64,000 nucleotides of DNA from an uncultured Rhodospirillales bacterium. GTDB taxonomy: Bacteria > Pseudomonadota > Alphaproteobacteria > ATCC43930 > CGMCC-115725. Location: positions 124,001 to 188,000 of the forward strand of contig CAIJOA010000014.1 in the NCBI GenBank assembly GCA_903822185.1, given 5' to 3'. The notes beneath the pieces were generated by a model, which was not told the DNA's origin, did not search any database, and worked only from the letters and a program-made list of their open reading frames with translations. Positions 1 through 9,461 of this stretch are shown here, one piece after another. How positions within the stretch are numbered: position 1 is the first letter of the stretch; each line of letters starts with the position of its first letter. The translations under genes were made by a program, and so were the position numbers.

Positions 1-3000
1 AACCGCGGTTTCAAAGTTCAAAGCAAAGGCAGCGTCTTCGACACCAACGGCCTGACCTCGTCATGGGGCGCGTTCGTCGATACGCAGCGGCCGGTGACGA
101 TCGGCAATAACAATGCCGGCACCTCGGGCGCGGCGACTTTCAGCTCGCTCGAAATCGGCGGCGCGGTCGAGCTGACTGTCAATGGCGGCAGCGGCGCGAC
201 CGCAACGGCGATGACGCTCACCAACGGCATCATCCGCGATCCGGGCGGCACGCTGTTCCTCAACCCAACCAGCGGCAGCTTCGGCACGCGCGAAAAGATT
301 CTTTCCACCACCGCACCGACCTTGACCAACGGCATCGCGCCGGTCTGGACGCTGATCGATAGCGCGGCGGCGAACAATCCCTATGACTTCGCGACCTATG
401 GCGCGAACGGCTACACCGCGTTCGCCGGCTATAGCACGGACATCACCGCCGCCAACGCGACCAGCGTCGTCAAGCAAGGCGCTTCCGCGACTCTTGCCGC
501 GAGCGTCAGCGCGGGGGCGTTGAATATTCAGAAGGGCTTCAACATTACGGCGACTGGCCGCACGCTGACGCTGGGCGACGGCACCAATCCGGCGGGCCTT
601 ATCCTCAATGGCGGCAGCGGCTCGGGCATCACCGGTGGCACGCTCGCTTTCGGCGGCAGCGAAGCCGTTATCGCCATCAACGGCAGCAGCACGATCTCGT
701 CGGTCCTCACCGGCACCGGCGGCCTCACCTTGACCGGCACCGGAACGCTGACGCTCAGCACGGCGATGACCAATACCGGCCCGGTGACGATCGATTCCGG
801 TTCGCTCGCGATTTCGGCGGTCGATGCGCTGAAGACCAGCACCGCCGGCGTCACCCTTGCCGATACGAAGAATCTTCTCGCCAGCACGGTGCCGACGCTC
901 GCGGTCACGGCCAACAACACCGTCACCGCGATCAACGACGCAGGTGGCAATGGTGAAGTCGATATCAGCAACAACGCCAAGCTGACGATCGGCGACAGCA
1001 CCAATCTCGACTCGGTTCTCGCGGCCACGGTCAAGGAAACCGGCACTGGCCAGGTCGGCGCAATCACGAAGAACGGCACGGGGCTGCTCGATCTTTCCGG
1101 TTCGGGTGGCGTTACCATCGCCAGCGGCGGCACGATCGCGGTCAATGCCGGCGCGGTGCGTATCGGCAACGGCGTGATGAAGAACGCGAATGCGATCAGC
1201 GTCGCCAGTGGGGCCGAGCTGCAATATAGCGGCAATGGTGGCGCGCAGCTGTCCAACCCGATCACCGGCGCGGGCATCTTCCATCTGCTCGCCGGCACGG
1301 TGCAGCTCAACGGCACGGCGGGTTCCAACACCTACACCAGCGGCACGGTGATCGAGCAGGGGACGATCCTCGATGTGACGACCGGTACGATCTCGACTGG
1401 CAACGCCAACATCACCAGCGCCGGCGGCACGGTCGTCTTCGACCAGAACACCAACGGCACTTACAGCGGCGTGATCAGCGACGGCCAGCAATCGGGCGGC
1501 CTCAGCAACCTGCGCAGCATGGCGGCTCTCGCCAGCGGCCCGACCCTCTCGGGCAACCTGATTAAAGACGACAGCAGCAGCACGGCAGTCAACGCCACCA
1601 ACAGCAACGTCACGCTTAGCGCGGTGCAGACTTATACCGGCTATACCGTGGTCGAAGCCGGCACGCTGACCCTCGGTGCAACCAACGCCATCGCGACCAG
1701 CAGCCTCGTCGATCTCGGCCGCATCGGCGGCGCGCAGACCACGGGCGGTTCGGCTCAAACGGCGACCCTCGCACTCGGCGCCGACAACACCATCAAAGGG
1801 CTGATGAGCGAAACAGGCAATACGACGGCCATCGCGCTCAACGGTCACGCGCTGACCGTCAGTCCGACGACGGCGGCCACGACGACCTTCAGCGGCAATA
1901 TCGGCGACACCGGCGCCGGCAGCCTCGTCAAAGCGGGGATCGGCACGTTGATCCTCAACGGCGCCAACACGGTCGGCGGTACGACCACGATCAGCGGCGG
2001 CACGCTCGCCGTTGGCGATGAGGCGACACCGGGCGCGACCCTCACCAGCACCGGCGGGGTTACGGTCGGCGCGGCCGGCACGCTGATGGGCCATGGCACC
2101 ATTACCGGTGCGATTACCAACAGCGCCGGCGGCGTCGTCTCGCCGGGCGGCTCGATCGGCACCATGTCGGTCAGCGGTACCTACAGCCAGGCATCCAACA
2201 GCTCGCTCGCCATCGCCATCAGCCCCACCACCAGCAGCCAACTGGCTGTCTCAGGCACGGGCGGCACGGCCAGCCTTGCCGGCACGCTCGCCATCGTACC
2301 CCAGGCGGGCACCTATGTGCGCGGCACCAGCTTCCAGGTCGTCACCGCGACCGGCGGCGTCACCGGCACGTTCGACAAAGTCACCGGCTCCGTGCCGCAA
2401 CTTCTCTTCGCCACGACCTATAAGGCGAACGAGGTCGATGTGATGCTGACCGGTTTCCAGGCGGCCAATAACTTCAGCGGTAACCAAGCGGGCGATTTCA
2501 ACGCTCTCTCCAAAGCGCCAATCGGCAGTGCGACGGACGCGCTCCTCAACACCATCGGCAGCATGTCCGGCACCGCGCAGCAGCAGGCACTCGACCAGCT
2601 CAATCCCTATGCCGGGCTCAGCAACCAGGCCAGCTTCACCGTCGGCATGCAAGCGTTCCAAGAAACGATGGGCGGCCGTGCTTCCGCCGATCCGGGACCG
2701 GCCTCGGCGGTGCAGACCGCGCAATTGGTCAGCGGCGGTGGCATGTCGGTGCCGTTCGGTTCTTACACGGTCTGGGCGCAGGGCTTCGGTCAGTTCTCGA
2801 CCATCGACGCGACCAACGCCGCGCCCAGCCAATCGACCAACGTTGCCGGCGGCGCGTTCGGCATGGAAGCGCCGATCGATCCGCATACGCGCATCGGCGG
2901 CTCGGTCGCTTACTCGAACAGCAGCACCTCGGTTGCCAACCTCGCCCAGACCGGTAACGCGGGTTCCTATGCGCTCGGCTTTTACGCCGGCCGCTGGTAT

Positions 3001-3600
3001 GGCGATTTCGAAGTCGATGGCGAAGTCACCGCGGCCTACAACCAATCGAACACATCGCGGTTCGTTTCAGCCAATGGCCTCACCGCCAAGGGCAGCACCG
3101 ATGGATTCGGCGGCGGTATCAGCGGCGCGGCAAGCTATCGCCTGACGCTCGGGCCGGCGGTGCTGAAGCCGCGCGTCGGTCTCGAATATGATTACAACAC
3201 CAGCAACGGCTACACCGAAACCAACGGCGGCGTCGCCAATCTGCAGGTCGCGTCGAATAGTCAAAACACGCTGCGCAGTGCCGTCGGCGCCACGCTCTCG
3301 CAAAAGATTTCCGACGGCGGCGGCTATTCCATCGCGCCGGAATTCCGCGCCGCCTGGCTGCATCAATGGTTGAACACGACGCCGCAAAGCAACGAACGCT
3401 TCGCGGCGACGCCGTCGGCGGCCTTCTCGACCAGCGGCTCGAACGTCGGACGCGAAGCCGCCTTGATCGGCGCCGGCCTCAGCTTCAGCCCGCCGCCGGG
3501 CCTCGGCACCAACGTCATCTTCTTCGCCGAATACGACGCGACCCTCGCCAAGCACGAAACCGATCATGCCGTGCGCGGCGGCCTTAAGGTTTATTGGTAA
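1..3600 (+). CDS. Autotransporter, beta-helix passenger plus beta-barrel (5' end missing)
   Basis: Type V secretion protein whose C-terminal barrel would sit in the outer membrane and carry the passenger to the surface. The frame is open from base 1, so the signal peptide and start lie outside the window; 1199 residues are visible. The first ~850 are a low-complexity Gly/Thr/Ser/Ala/Asn-rich passenger with many autotransporter-associated strand repeats, for example GIGTLILNGANTVGG and TISGGTLAVGD. The last ~280 residues have the alternating pattern of an autotransporter beta domain and end in an aromatic residue (KVYW). There are almost no cysteines, as usual for exported passengers. The passenger function (adhesin, enzyme or other) cannot be read. 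It converges on the Mo-hydroxylase gene with only six bases between stops. Family call is firm. Confidence 0.9.
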   Translation, partial: NRGFKVQSKGSVFDTNGLTSSWGAFVDTQRPVTIGNNNAGTSGAATFSSLEIGGAVELTVNGGSGATATAMTLTNGIIRDPGGTLFLNPTSGSFGTREKILSTTAPTLTNGIAPVWTLIDSAAANNPYDFATYGANGYTAFAGYSTDITAANATSVVKQGASATLAASVSAGALNIQKGFNITATGRTLTLGDGTNPAGLILNGGSGSGITGGTLAFGGSEAVIAINGSSTISSVLTGTGGLTLTGTGTLTLSTAMTNTGPVTIDSGSLAISAVDALKTSTAGVTLADTKNLLASTVPTLAVTANNTVTAINDAGGNGEVDISNNAKLTIGDSTNLDSVLAATVKETGTGQVGAITKNGTGLLDLSGSGGVTIASGGTIAVNAGAVRIGNGVMKNANAISVASGAELQYSGNGGAQLSNPITGAGIFHLLAGTVQLNGTAGSNTYTSGTVIEQGTILDVTTGTISTGNANITSAGGTVVFDQNTNGTYSGVISDGQQSGGLSNLRSMAALASGPTLSGNLIKDDSSSTAVNATNSNVTLSAVQTYTGYTVVEAGTLTLGATNAIATSSLVDLGRIGGAQTTGGSAQTATLALGADNTIKGLMSETGNTTAIALNGHALTVSPTTAATTTFSGNIGDTGAGSLVKAGIGTLILNGANTVGGTTTISGGTLAVGDEATPGATLTSTGGVTVGAAGTLMGHGTITGAITNSAGGVVSPGGSIGTMSVSGTYSQASNSSLAIAISPTTSSQLAVSGTGGTASLAGTLAIVPQAGTYVRGTSFQVVTATGGVTGTFDKVTGSVPQLLFATTYKANEVDVMLTGFQAANNFSGNQAGDFNALSKAPIGSATDALLNTIGSMSGTAQQQALDQLNPYAGLSNQASFTVGMQAFQETMGGRASADPGPASAVQTAQLVSGGGMSVPFGSYTVWAQGFGQFSTIDATNAAPSQSTNVAGGAFGMEAPIDPHTRIGGSVAYSNSSTSVANLAQTGNAGSYALGFYAGRWYGDFEVDGEVTAAYNQSNTSRFVSANGLTAKGSTDGFGGGISGAASYRLTLGPAVLKPRVGLEYDYNTSNGYTETNGGVANLQVASNSQNTLRSAVGATLSQKISDGGGYSIAPEFRAAWLHQWLNTTPQSNERFAATPSAAFSTSGSNVGREAALIGAGLSFSPPPGLGTNVIFFAEYDATLAKHETDHAVRGGLKVYW

Positions 3601-3606
3601 TCGGGT

Positions 3607-5928
3607 TTAGGTCTTCGCGCCCTGTATCGCCTGCCAAACCCGCTCCGGCGTTGCCGGCATTTCGATGTCGGTAACGCCCAGCGGGGCCAGGGCGTCGAGG
3701 ATGGCGTTGATGATGGTCGGCGGTGTGGCGATGGCGCCAGCTTCGCCGATGCCTTTGACACCCAAGGGGTTAGTCCGGCAAACGACTTCTTCGAACCCGA
3801 CGGCGAAGTCGGGCATCATGTCGGCGCGCGGCATGCCGTAATCCATGAAGCTACCGGTTAATAATTGTCCCGATGATTTTTCATAGATAACCGATTCGAG
3901 CAGCGCTTGGCCGATGCCCTGTGCCAGGCCGCCATGCACTTGGCCTTCGCAAATCATCGGATTGATCAGGACGCCGGCATCGTCGATCACGCTATAGCGC
4001 ACGATGGTGGCGGTGCCGGTTTCGGGGTCGATCTCGATTTCGCAGACATGGCAGCCGTTCGGATGATTGGGCGGCTCGGTGCCGTAGGTGCCGCTAGCTT
4101 CGAGGCCAAGGCCGAATTGATCGGTGATGCCGCCGGGCCGGTAGAAAGCTTTGGCGACCTCGGTCAATGCGATCTTGCGATCGGTGCCGGTGATGTGGAA
4201 GGCGCCGTCGCTGAAGGCGATATCGGCTTCGGCAGCCTCCATCAGAACGGCGGCCATCGGCTTCGCCTTCTCGACGATCCGTGCTGCTGCGACTTTCAGC
4301 GCGACGCCGCCGACCATCGAGCTACGCGCGGCGAAGGTGCCTCGCCCGAAGGCAACGGCGTCGGTATCGCCTTGTACAAAGCGGATATTCTCGATCGGCA
4401 GACCCAGCCATTCGTTGATCATCTGGGCATAGGTCGTGGCGTGACCCTGGCCGTGCGAATGGGTGCCGGCGACGATGGTTGCGCCGCCGCCGGGATCGAA
4501 GCGCACTTCCATCCGGTCGTTAAAATTACCGCCTTGCTCGATGTAATAACCGATGGCGCGGCCGCGCAGACGGCCCCGGCTTTCGGATTCGGTGCGGCGC
4601 ACGGCAAAGCCGTCCCAATCGGCCAGCGCCATGCAGCGATCGGTGACGCGCGCAAATTCGCCGCTGTCATAAACATATTGGGTTTGCGTTGCATACGGCA
4701 TAGCGGCGGACGGAATGAAGTTCCGCCGCCGAATTTCGGCCGGATCGAGATTCATCGTACGCGCGGCTTTGTCGAGCAGCCGTTCGATGAAATAGATCGC
4801 CTCGGGCCGCCCCGCGCCGCGATAGGAAGTCACCGTTGTGGTGTTCGTGAAGACCGCCTGTGTTTCGAGATCGACCGTCTTGATGTCATAGACGTTTGGA
4901 ATGAAACGCATCGAAAAATAAAGTGGAATCACCGCCGTCGCGAAGATGTAAGACCCGACGGCATGCAGCGCCTTGGCGCGCACGGCAAGGATTCGGCCAT
5001 CGGCATCGAGCGCCAGCGATCCGGTGATGACCTGATCGCGGCCATGATGATCGCCCATCAGGCTTTCGGACCGTGTGCCGTTCCATTTGACCGGCCGCCC
5101 GCATCGCTTTGACGCCCACAACACCAGCCCTTCTTCGGGATGAATATTGCCTTTGAGCCCGAAGCCGCCGCCGACATCTGGTGACACAACCCGGATTTTG
5201 GTTTCGGGAATACCGAAGACCGCATTGGCCAGCATGGCGCGGTTGCCGTGCGGATTCTGAGACGCGTTGTAGAGCGTGAAGCTTTCGTCGGCGATGTTGT
5301 AATCGCCGATCGCGGTGCGCGGCTCGACCGGACAGGCGGCGAGGCGATTGTTGCGCAACTTCAGAGAAACGATATGCGCGGCATTGGCGAAGGCGGCATC
5401 GGTGGCGGTCTTGTCGCCGAACGATAGGGTGAAGGAAACGTTGCCGGTTGGGCATTCGTCCCACAAGCGAGGCGCGGCGGTATCCACCGCGCTCTCGACA
5501 TCAACCACGGCAGGTAACGGCTCGTAATCGACCTCGATCGCTTCGACGGCATCGCGCGCCTGCGCCGCCGTGTCGGCAACGACGAAGGCGACACGCTCGC
5601 CGACGTGGCGCACGCGGTCGATCGCCAATAAAGGACGCAGCGTACGAAAGCCTTTGGGACCGCCCAGATGTTCCGGCATCAACGCGGGTGGAATCGAACC
5701 GATGCCGTCGTCGGCGAGATCGGCACCGGTCAGAACGCAAACAACACCGGGCATTGCCCGCGCCGCCGCCGTGTCGATGGCTTTGATCATCGCGTGCGGG
5801 TGCGGCGACATCAGGCAGACGCCATAGGCCTGCCGTGGAAGGTTGATATCATCGACATAGCGGCCGCGCCCGATGAGGAAGCGTTTGTCCTCAACGCGGC
5901 GTACCGGCTGGCCGATGCCGAAACGCAT
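3607..5928 (-). CDS. Xanthine dehydrogenase-family molybdopterin-binding subunit (CoxL-like)
   Basis: Large, Mo-cofactor-binding subunit of a xanthine dehydrogenase / aldehyde oxidase / CO dehydrogenase-type hydroxylase, 773 aa. Visible are the N-terminal a/b-hammerhead (from IGQPVRRVEDKRFLIGRG), the GGGFG cofactor loop near 253-257, an SYRGAGRPE segment at ~368-376 and the C-terminal GIGEAG motif with the presumed catalytic Glu near 729. The active-site loop is of the AYRGAGR type, not the AYxCSFR type of true CO dehydrogenase, so CO oxidation is unlikely. The ATG at 5928 was chosen because the family's conserved N terminus starts there; the longer open frame upstream overlaps the binding-protein gene. 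Substrate is unknown. No FAD-binding (CoxM) or 2Fe-2S (CoxS) partner lies in the window. Probably cotranscribed with the binding protein 23 bases upstream. Confidence 0.9.
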   Translation of the reverse strand: MRFGIGQPVRRVEDKRFLIGRGRYVDDINLPRQAYGVCLMSPHPHAMIKAIDTAAARAMPGVVCVLTGADLADDGIGSIPPALMPEHLGGPKGFRTLRPLLAIDRVRHVGERVAFVVADTAAQARDAVEAIEVDYEPLPAVVDVESAVDTAAPRLWDECPTGNVSFTLSFGDKTATDAAFANAAHIVSLKLRNNRLAACPVEPRTAIGDYNIADESFTLYNASQNPHGNRAMLANAVFGIPETKIRVVSPDVGGGFGLKGNIHPEEGLVLWASKRCGRPVKWNGTRSESLMGDHHGRDQVITGSLALDADGRILAVRAKALHAVGSYIFATAVIPLYFSMRFIPNVYDIKTVDLETQAVFTNTTTVTSYRGAGRPEAIYFIERLLDKAARTMNLDPAEIRRRNFIPSAAMPYATQTQYVYDSGEFARVTDRCMALADWDGFAVRRTESESRGRLRGRAIGYYIEQGGNFNDRMEVRFDPGGGATIVAGTHSHGQGHATTYAQMINEWLGLPIENIRFVQGDTDAVAFGRGTFAARSSMVGGVALKVAAARIVEKAKPMAAVLMEAAEADIAFSDGAFHITGTDRKIALTEVAKAFYRPGGITDQFGLGLEASGTYGTEPPNHPNGCHVCEIEIDPETGTATIVRYSVIDDAGVLINPMICEGQVHGGLAQGIGQALLESVIYEKSSGQLLTGSFMDYGMPRADMMPDFAVGFEEVVCRTNPLGVKGIGEAGAIATPPTIINAILDALAPLGVTDIEMPATPERVWQAIQGAKT

Positions 5929-5951
5929 GGCTTCTTCTTTGCCCACCCGCG

Positions 5952-6911
5952 CTACTTCGGCAGGAACGCTTCCGTATAGAGCGTCTTCATATCGGGTTCT
6001 TTCTCGACCGTGCCGAGTTCCACATAAGACCGCGCCATTGTGGCGAGCGCCTTGGCGTTGAAATGACCGTCGTCTTTCAGCGTCCGCATCATCACGTCGT
6101 AGCTTTGCGCGGCGATATCGGGCTCGACATGCTGCACCTCGGCGGCGACGGCGACGGCCTTGTCTTTGTTGGCGCGCATGAAGGCGATGGTCTCGAACCA
6201 GCCTTTGAGAAACCCACGCACCGCGTCGGGCTTCGACGCGATGATATTGTCGGTGGCCGAGATGACGTACTGATGAAAATCGGTGACGTAATCGCCGAAC
6301 TTGAGGAACAGTTTGCCCTTGCCTTGCCGCTCGATGTTCAGCGCCGAAGACACGTCGATGGTGATGCCATCGACCTGATGGGTCAGCAGCGCCGGCAGAT
6401 AGCCGCTGACCTGTCCCATCGTCACACGGTTGATGCCGTTCGGCCCCCAGCCTTGCTGACGCGACAATTCCGCGACCAGCCATCCGGTCAAGGATGTCAG
6501 CGACGAAACGACAACGCCTTTGCCTTTGAGGTCGGCGACCGTCTTGATCGTGCTGTCTGCGCCCGTCACCAGCGTGATCTCCAGCGGCGCTCCGGCCATC
6601 GCGGCGACGGCTTTGGTCGGCAGGCCTTTGACGATCAGCGCCATGTCGGCGCCGCTATTGAGGCCGAGATCGGCGCTGCCGGCGGCAAGCGCCTGGTTGA
6701 GCGCGGGCGCGCCGCCGAAATTGATGATTTCGACGTCGATGCCGTTCTTTTTGAAGATGTCGTATTTCACCCCGACATCCAGCGGTACAAAGCCGAAGGC
6801 CTGCGGAACCGACTTGCCGACATGCAGCGTCTCGTTCGCGTTAGCCGGCGTCGCAAAGATTAGGCCGACACCCAAGGCGAGGTACATTGCATGGCGAAAT
6901 GAGGTCGGCAT
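5952..6911 (-). CDS. ABC-type substrate-binding protein, NitT/TauT (SsuA/ThiY-like) family
   Basis: Periplasmic binding protein, 319 aa. A Sec signal peptide (residues ~1-26, ending ATPANA) precedes a two-lobe type II fold with typical phrases VPLDVGVKYDIFKKNGIDVE and VADLKGKGVVVSS. It should capture a small organic ligand and hand it to a membrane permease, but no permease or ATPase gene is nearby. It is a clear paralogue of the protein at 34926-35894: both have LHV(G/A)K at the mature N terminus, VADLKGK in the middle and TEAFLP near the C terminus. It is followed 23 bases later by the Mo-hydroxylase subunit, so its ligand may be that enzyme's substrate (inference). SD is weak. Confidence 0.88.
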   Translation of the reverse strand: MPTSFRHAMYLALGVGLIFATPANANETLHVGKSVPQAFGFVPLDVGVKYDIFKKNGIDVEIINFGGAPALNQALAAGSADLGLNSGADMALIVKGLPTKAVAAMAGAPLEITLVTGADSTIKTVADLKGKGVVVSSLTSLTGWLVAELSRQQGWGPNGINRVTMGQVSGYLPALLTHQVDGITIDVSSALNIERQGKGKLFLKFGDYVTDFHQYVISATDNIIASKPDAVRGFLKGWFETIAFMRANKDKAVAVAAEVQHVEPDIAAQSYDVMMRTLKDDGHFNAKALATMARSYVELGTVEKEPDMKTLYTEAFLPK

Positions 6912-6970
6912 CGTGTTTCTCTCTTTTCAAAGATACGTTTTATAATCGACATGTCGGCGCATCGAATTTG

Positions 6971-7067
6971 CGTCCCTCGACTTCGCACGGGGTGAGGAGG
7001 GGCTGATGCGCGGCATCGGAAATTACAGCACCAGATTTTTCCGCATCCCGAGCGAAGTCGAGGGACA
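6971..7067. repeat. Intergenic palindromic repeat, family C, copy 1
   Basis: About 97 bases whose ends are imperfect inverted repeats: cgtccctcgacttcgc on the left and gcgaagtcgagggac on the right. A second copy with the same ends lies at 18371-18468. It fills most of the gap between the binding-protein gene and the second Mo-hydroxylase gene. It can form a long RNA hairpin; no coding potential is seen. Confidence 0.75.
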
Positions 7068-7090
7068 CTCGATGTAATTGCTATCCATCC

Positions 7091-9430
7091 TTAGTGCCGT
7101 GTTTTGGCAATCGCTTGCCACACGCGTTCCGGTGTCGCCGGCATTTCGATGTGGCTGACGCCGTATTCGGATAATGCGTCGATGACGGCGTTGATCACTG
7201 CCGATGTGGCGGGCGTGATACCGGCTTCGCCCGCGCCTTTAACGCCCAGTGGGTTGCTCTCGGTCGGTACCGCGTTCTGCCGTGTCTCGAAATTCGGCAG
7301 GTCGCCGGCCAGCGGCATGGCGTAATCCATGAAGCTGCCCGAGAGAAGCTGTCCGCCCTTGTCGAAGACGATCGCTTCCATCAGCGCCTGGCCGATGCCC
7401 TGCGCTGCGCCGCCATGGACCTGGCCTTCGACGATCATCGGGTTGATGACACGGCCAGCGTCATCAACCGTCGCGTAGCGGATCACGGTGACCGAGCCGA
7501 GTTCGGAATCGACCTCGACCTCGCAAGCGGCGGCGCCGTTCGGATGCGCATGAAGACGCGTGTTGAGGATCGATGTCGCGGCAAGCGGCCCGCGCAGGTC
7601 TTCGGGCAGACGCGAATCATTCGCCATGCTGGCGAGTTCGAAGAGCCCAACGGAGCGGTCCGTGCCAGTGACGGTGAAGCGGCCATCGGCGAAGACGATG
7701 TCATTTTCGGCGACTTCCAGCTTCACCGCGGCCAGTTTCTTTGCGCGTACCACGATCTCGTTCGAGGCGCGCACCAGAACCGCACCGCCCAACCGCATCG
7801 AACGATCGGAATGTGTGCCACCGCCCGAAACCGAAACAGCCGTGTCGCCGAACAGCACCGAGACGCTTTCCGCCGGCACTTGCAGAATCTCGGCGACCAC
7901 TTGGGCGAAGCTCGTTTCGTGGCCCTGGCCCGAGGCCTGCGTGCCGATCGCTGCATCGATGCGGCCTTCGGCGAGGACGCGGATATCGCTGCGCTCATCG
8001 ACGAAACCGGTCGGCGATTCGAGATAATTCACCACGGCGATGCCGCGCTTCAAACCTTTGGCGCGGGCGGCATCGCGGCGTGCCGGAAAGCCGGCCCAGT
8101 CGATAAGGCCCAGCACGGTTTCGAAATTCTCGGCGAACGCGCCGCAGTCATAGCAATGGCCGAGCGGCGATTGATAGGGCAGGGCCTTGGTCGGGATGAT
8201 GTTACGCCGGCGCAATTCCTCGCGCGCGATTCCCATCTCGGCGGCGGCGAGATCGATCATGCGTTCGAGGATGAAATTCGATTCCGGTCGGCCGGCGCCG
8301 CGATAGACCGACATCGGCACGGTGTTGGTGGCGACGCCTTTCACGCGGACATGCTGCGCCGGGATGTCATAGACGTTACTCGCCATGCGCGTGACGTTGT
8401 TGAGCACCGCATAGGACACCGGATAGGCGCCGAGATTGCCGGCATAGGAAAGCTGCAGCGCGAGGAACTTGCCGTCTTTGTCGAGCGCCAGCGCGCCTTC
8501 GATTTCGACGTCGCGCGCTTGATAATCGGCAAGGAAGGCCTCGGCACGGCTTGAATTCCATTTGACCGGCCGGCCGATCTTGCGCGCCGCCCAGGCCAGT
8601 GCCGCACATTCCGGATAGACCGACGAACGCACGCCGAACCCGCCGCCGACATCGCCGGTGATGACGCGCACCTTGTCCATGCCGACGCCGAGGCAGGAGG
8701 CGACGGTGAATTTGATGCGATGAACGCCCTGGCTCACCGAATGAATGGTGTAGCTCTCGCTTGCTTGGTCATATTCGGCGATGGCGCAACGCGGTTCCAT
8801 CGGTACGCCGCTGACGCGCTGATTGTGGCTCTCCAGCCGGATGATCTTGTGCGCGCGCGCGAAGGCGGCGTCGGTCGCGCCGCGATCGCCATTCTGAGAT
8901 TGGACGAGCAGATTGCCACCACGCTCGTCCCACAGCCGCGCGGCATCCGGCGCCAGCGCCGCACTGATATCGACGGCGGCGGGCAGCATGTCGTAATCGA
9001 CATCGATCTGCTCGGCGGCGTCGCGGGCATCGTCGAGCGTCTCCGCGATCACGTAAGCGACAGCCTCGCCGACATAGCGCACCTTGCCGTCGGCGATCGG
9101 CGGCTGTCCCGGCGGGGGACCGAAGGGCATCGCCTCCGGGCCGAAGGCGGGCTTGGTAATTTCGAAGTGATCCTGGCCGCTCGGCCCATGCTGCATCGGC
9201 TTCAAGCCGTCGGCGGCATAGTCGGCGCCGGTCAGGATGGCGAGCACGCCGGGCAGGGAAGCCGCCGCGCGTGTATCGATCGAGACAATGCGCGCATGCG
9301 CATGCGGCGAGCGCAGGATCACGGCATAGGCTTGATTCGGCACAGTGAGATCGTCGGTGAAGCTGCCCTTGCCAAGCAGCAGGCGGCGGTCTTCCTTGCG
9401 CAGGATGGATTGGCCGATCAAACCGGTCAT
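7091..9430 (-). CDS. Xanthine dehydrogenase-family molybdopterin-binding subunit, second copy
   Basis: Large subunit of a molybdenum hydroxylase, 779 aa, paralogous to the protein at 3607-5928. It has the a/b-hammerhead start (IGQSILRKEDRRLLLGKG), GGGFG at ~272-276, VYRGAGRPE at ~385-393 and GAGEAG with the presumed catalytic Glu near 735. Both proteins end in a shared IEMPATPERVWQAI segment. The ATG at 9430 has AAAGGAA upstream. The Rieske gene is 31 bases upstream on the same strand, suggesting a shared transcript. As with its paralogue, no CoxM or CoxS genes are adjacent, so electron transfer must use partners encoded elsewhere or an atypical route. Substrate unknown; a hydroxylated N-heterocycle or aldehyde is plausible from the family. 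Confidence 0.9.
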   Translation of the reverse strand: MTGLIGQSILRKEDRRLLLGKGSFTDDLTVPNQAYAVILRSPHAHARIVSIDTRAAASLPGVLAILTGADYAADGLKPMQHGPSGQDHFEITKPAFGPEAMPFGPPPGQPPIADGKVRYVGEAVAYVIAETLDDARDAAEQIDVDYDMLPAAVDISAALAPDAARLWDERGGNLLVQSQNGDRGATDAAFARAHKIIRLESHNQRVSGVPMEPRCAIAEYDQASESYTIHSVSQGVHRIKFTVASCLGVGMDKVRVITGDVGGGFGVRSSVYPECAALAWAARKIGRPVKWNSSRAEAFLADYQARDVEIEGALALDKDGKFLALQLSYAGNLGAYPVSYAVLNNVTRMASNVYDIPAQHVRVKGVATNTVPMSVYRGAGRPESNFILERMIDLAAAEMGIAREELRRRNIIPTKALPYQSPLGHCYDCGAFAENFETVLGLIDWAGFPARRDAARAKGLKRGIAVVNYLESPTGFVDERSDIRVLAEGRIDAAIGTQASGQGHETSFAQVVAEILQVPAESVSVLFGDTAVSVSGGGTHSDRSMRLGGAVLVRASNEIVVRAKKLAAVKLEVAENDIVFADGRFTVTGTDRSVGLFELASMANDSRLPEDLRGPLAATSILNTRLHAHPNGAAACEVEVDSELGSVTVIRYATVDDAGRVINPMIVEGQVHGGAAQGIGQALMEAIVFDKGGQLLSGSFMDYAMPLAGDLPNFETRQNAVPTESNPLGVKGAGEAGITPATSAVINAVIDALSEYGVSHIEMPATPERVWQAIAKTRH

Positions 9431-9461
9431 CGATGGTTCCTTTATGGCGGCGACTTGCCGC

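Noticed and set aside
61-2241. Large minus-strand open frame over the autotransporter
   Set aside because: Low-complexity Ala/Arg/Gly/Asp-rich reading antisense to the passenger repeat; no family or start signal. Shadow of the plus-strand gene.
3607-6483. Longer 958-residue version of the first Mo-hydroxylase gene
   Set aside because: The extra N terminus overlaps the binding-protein gene in another frame and is Arg/Ala-rich nonsense; the conserved N terminus starts at 5928.
3607-9430. Calling either Mo-hydroxylase a CO dehydrogenase
   Set aside because: The active-site loop reads YRGAGR rather than AYxCSFR, and CoxM/CoxS are missing.
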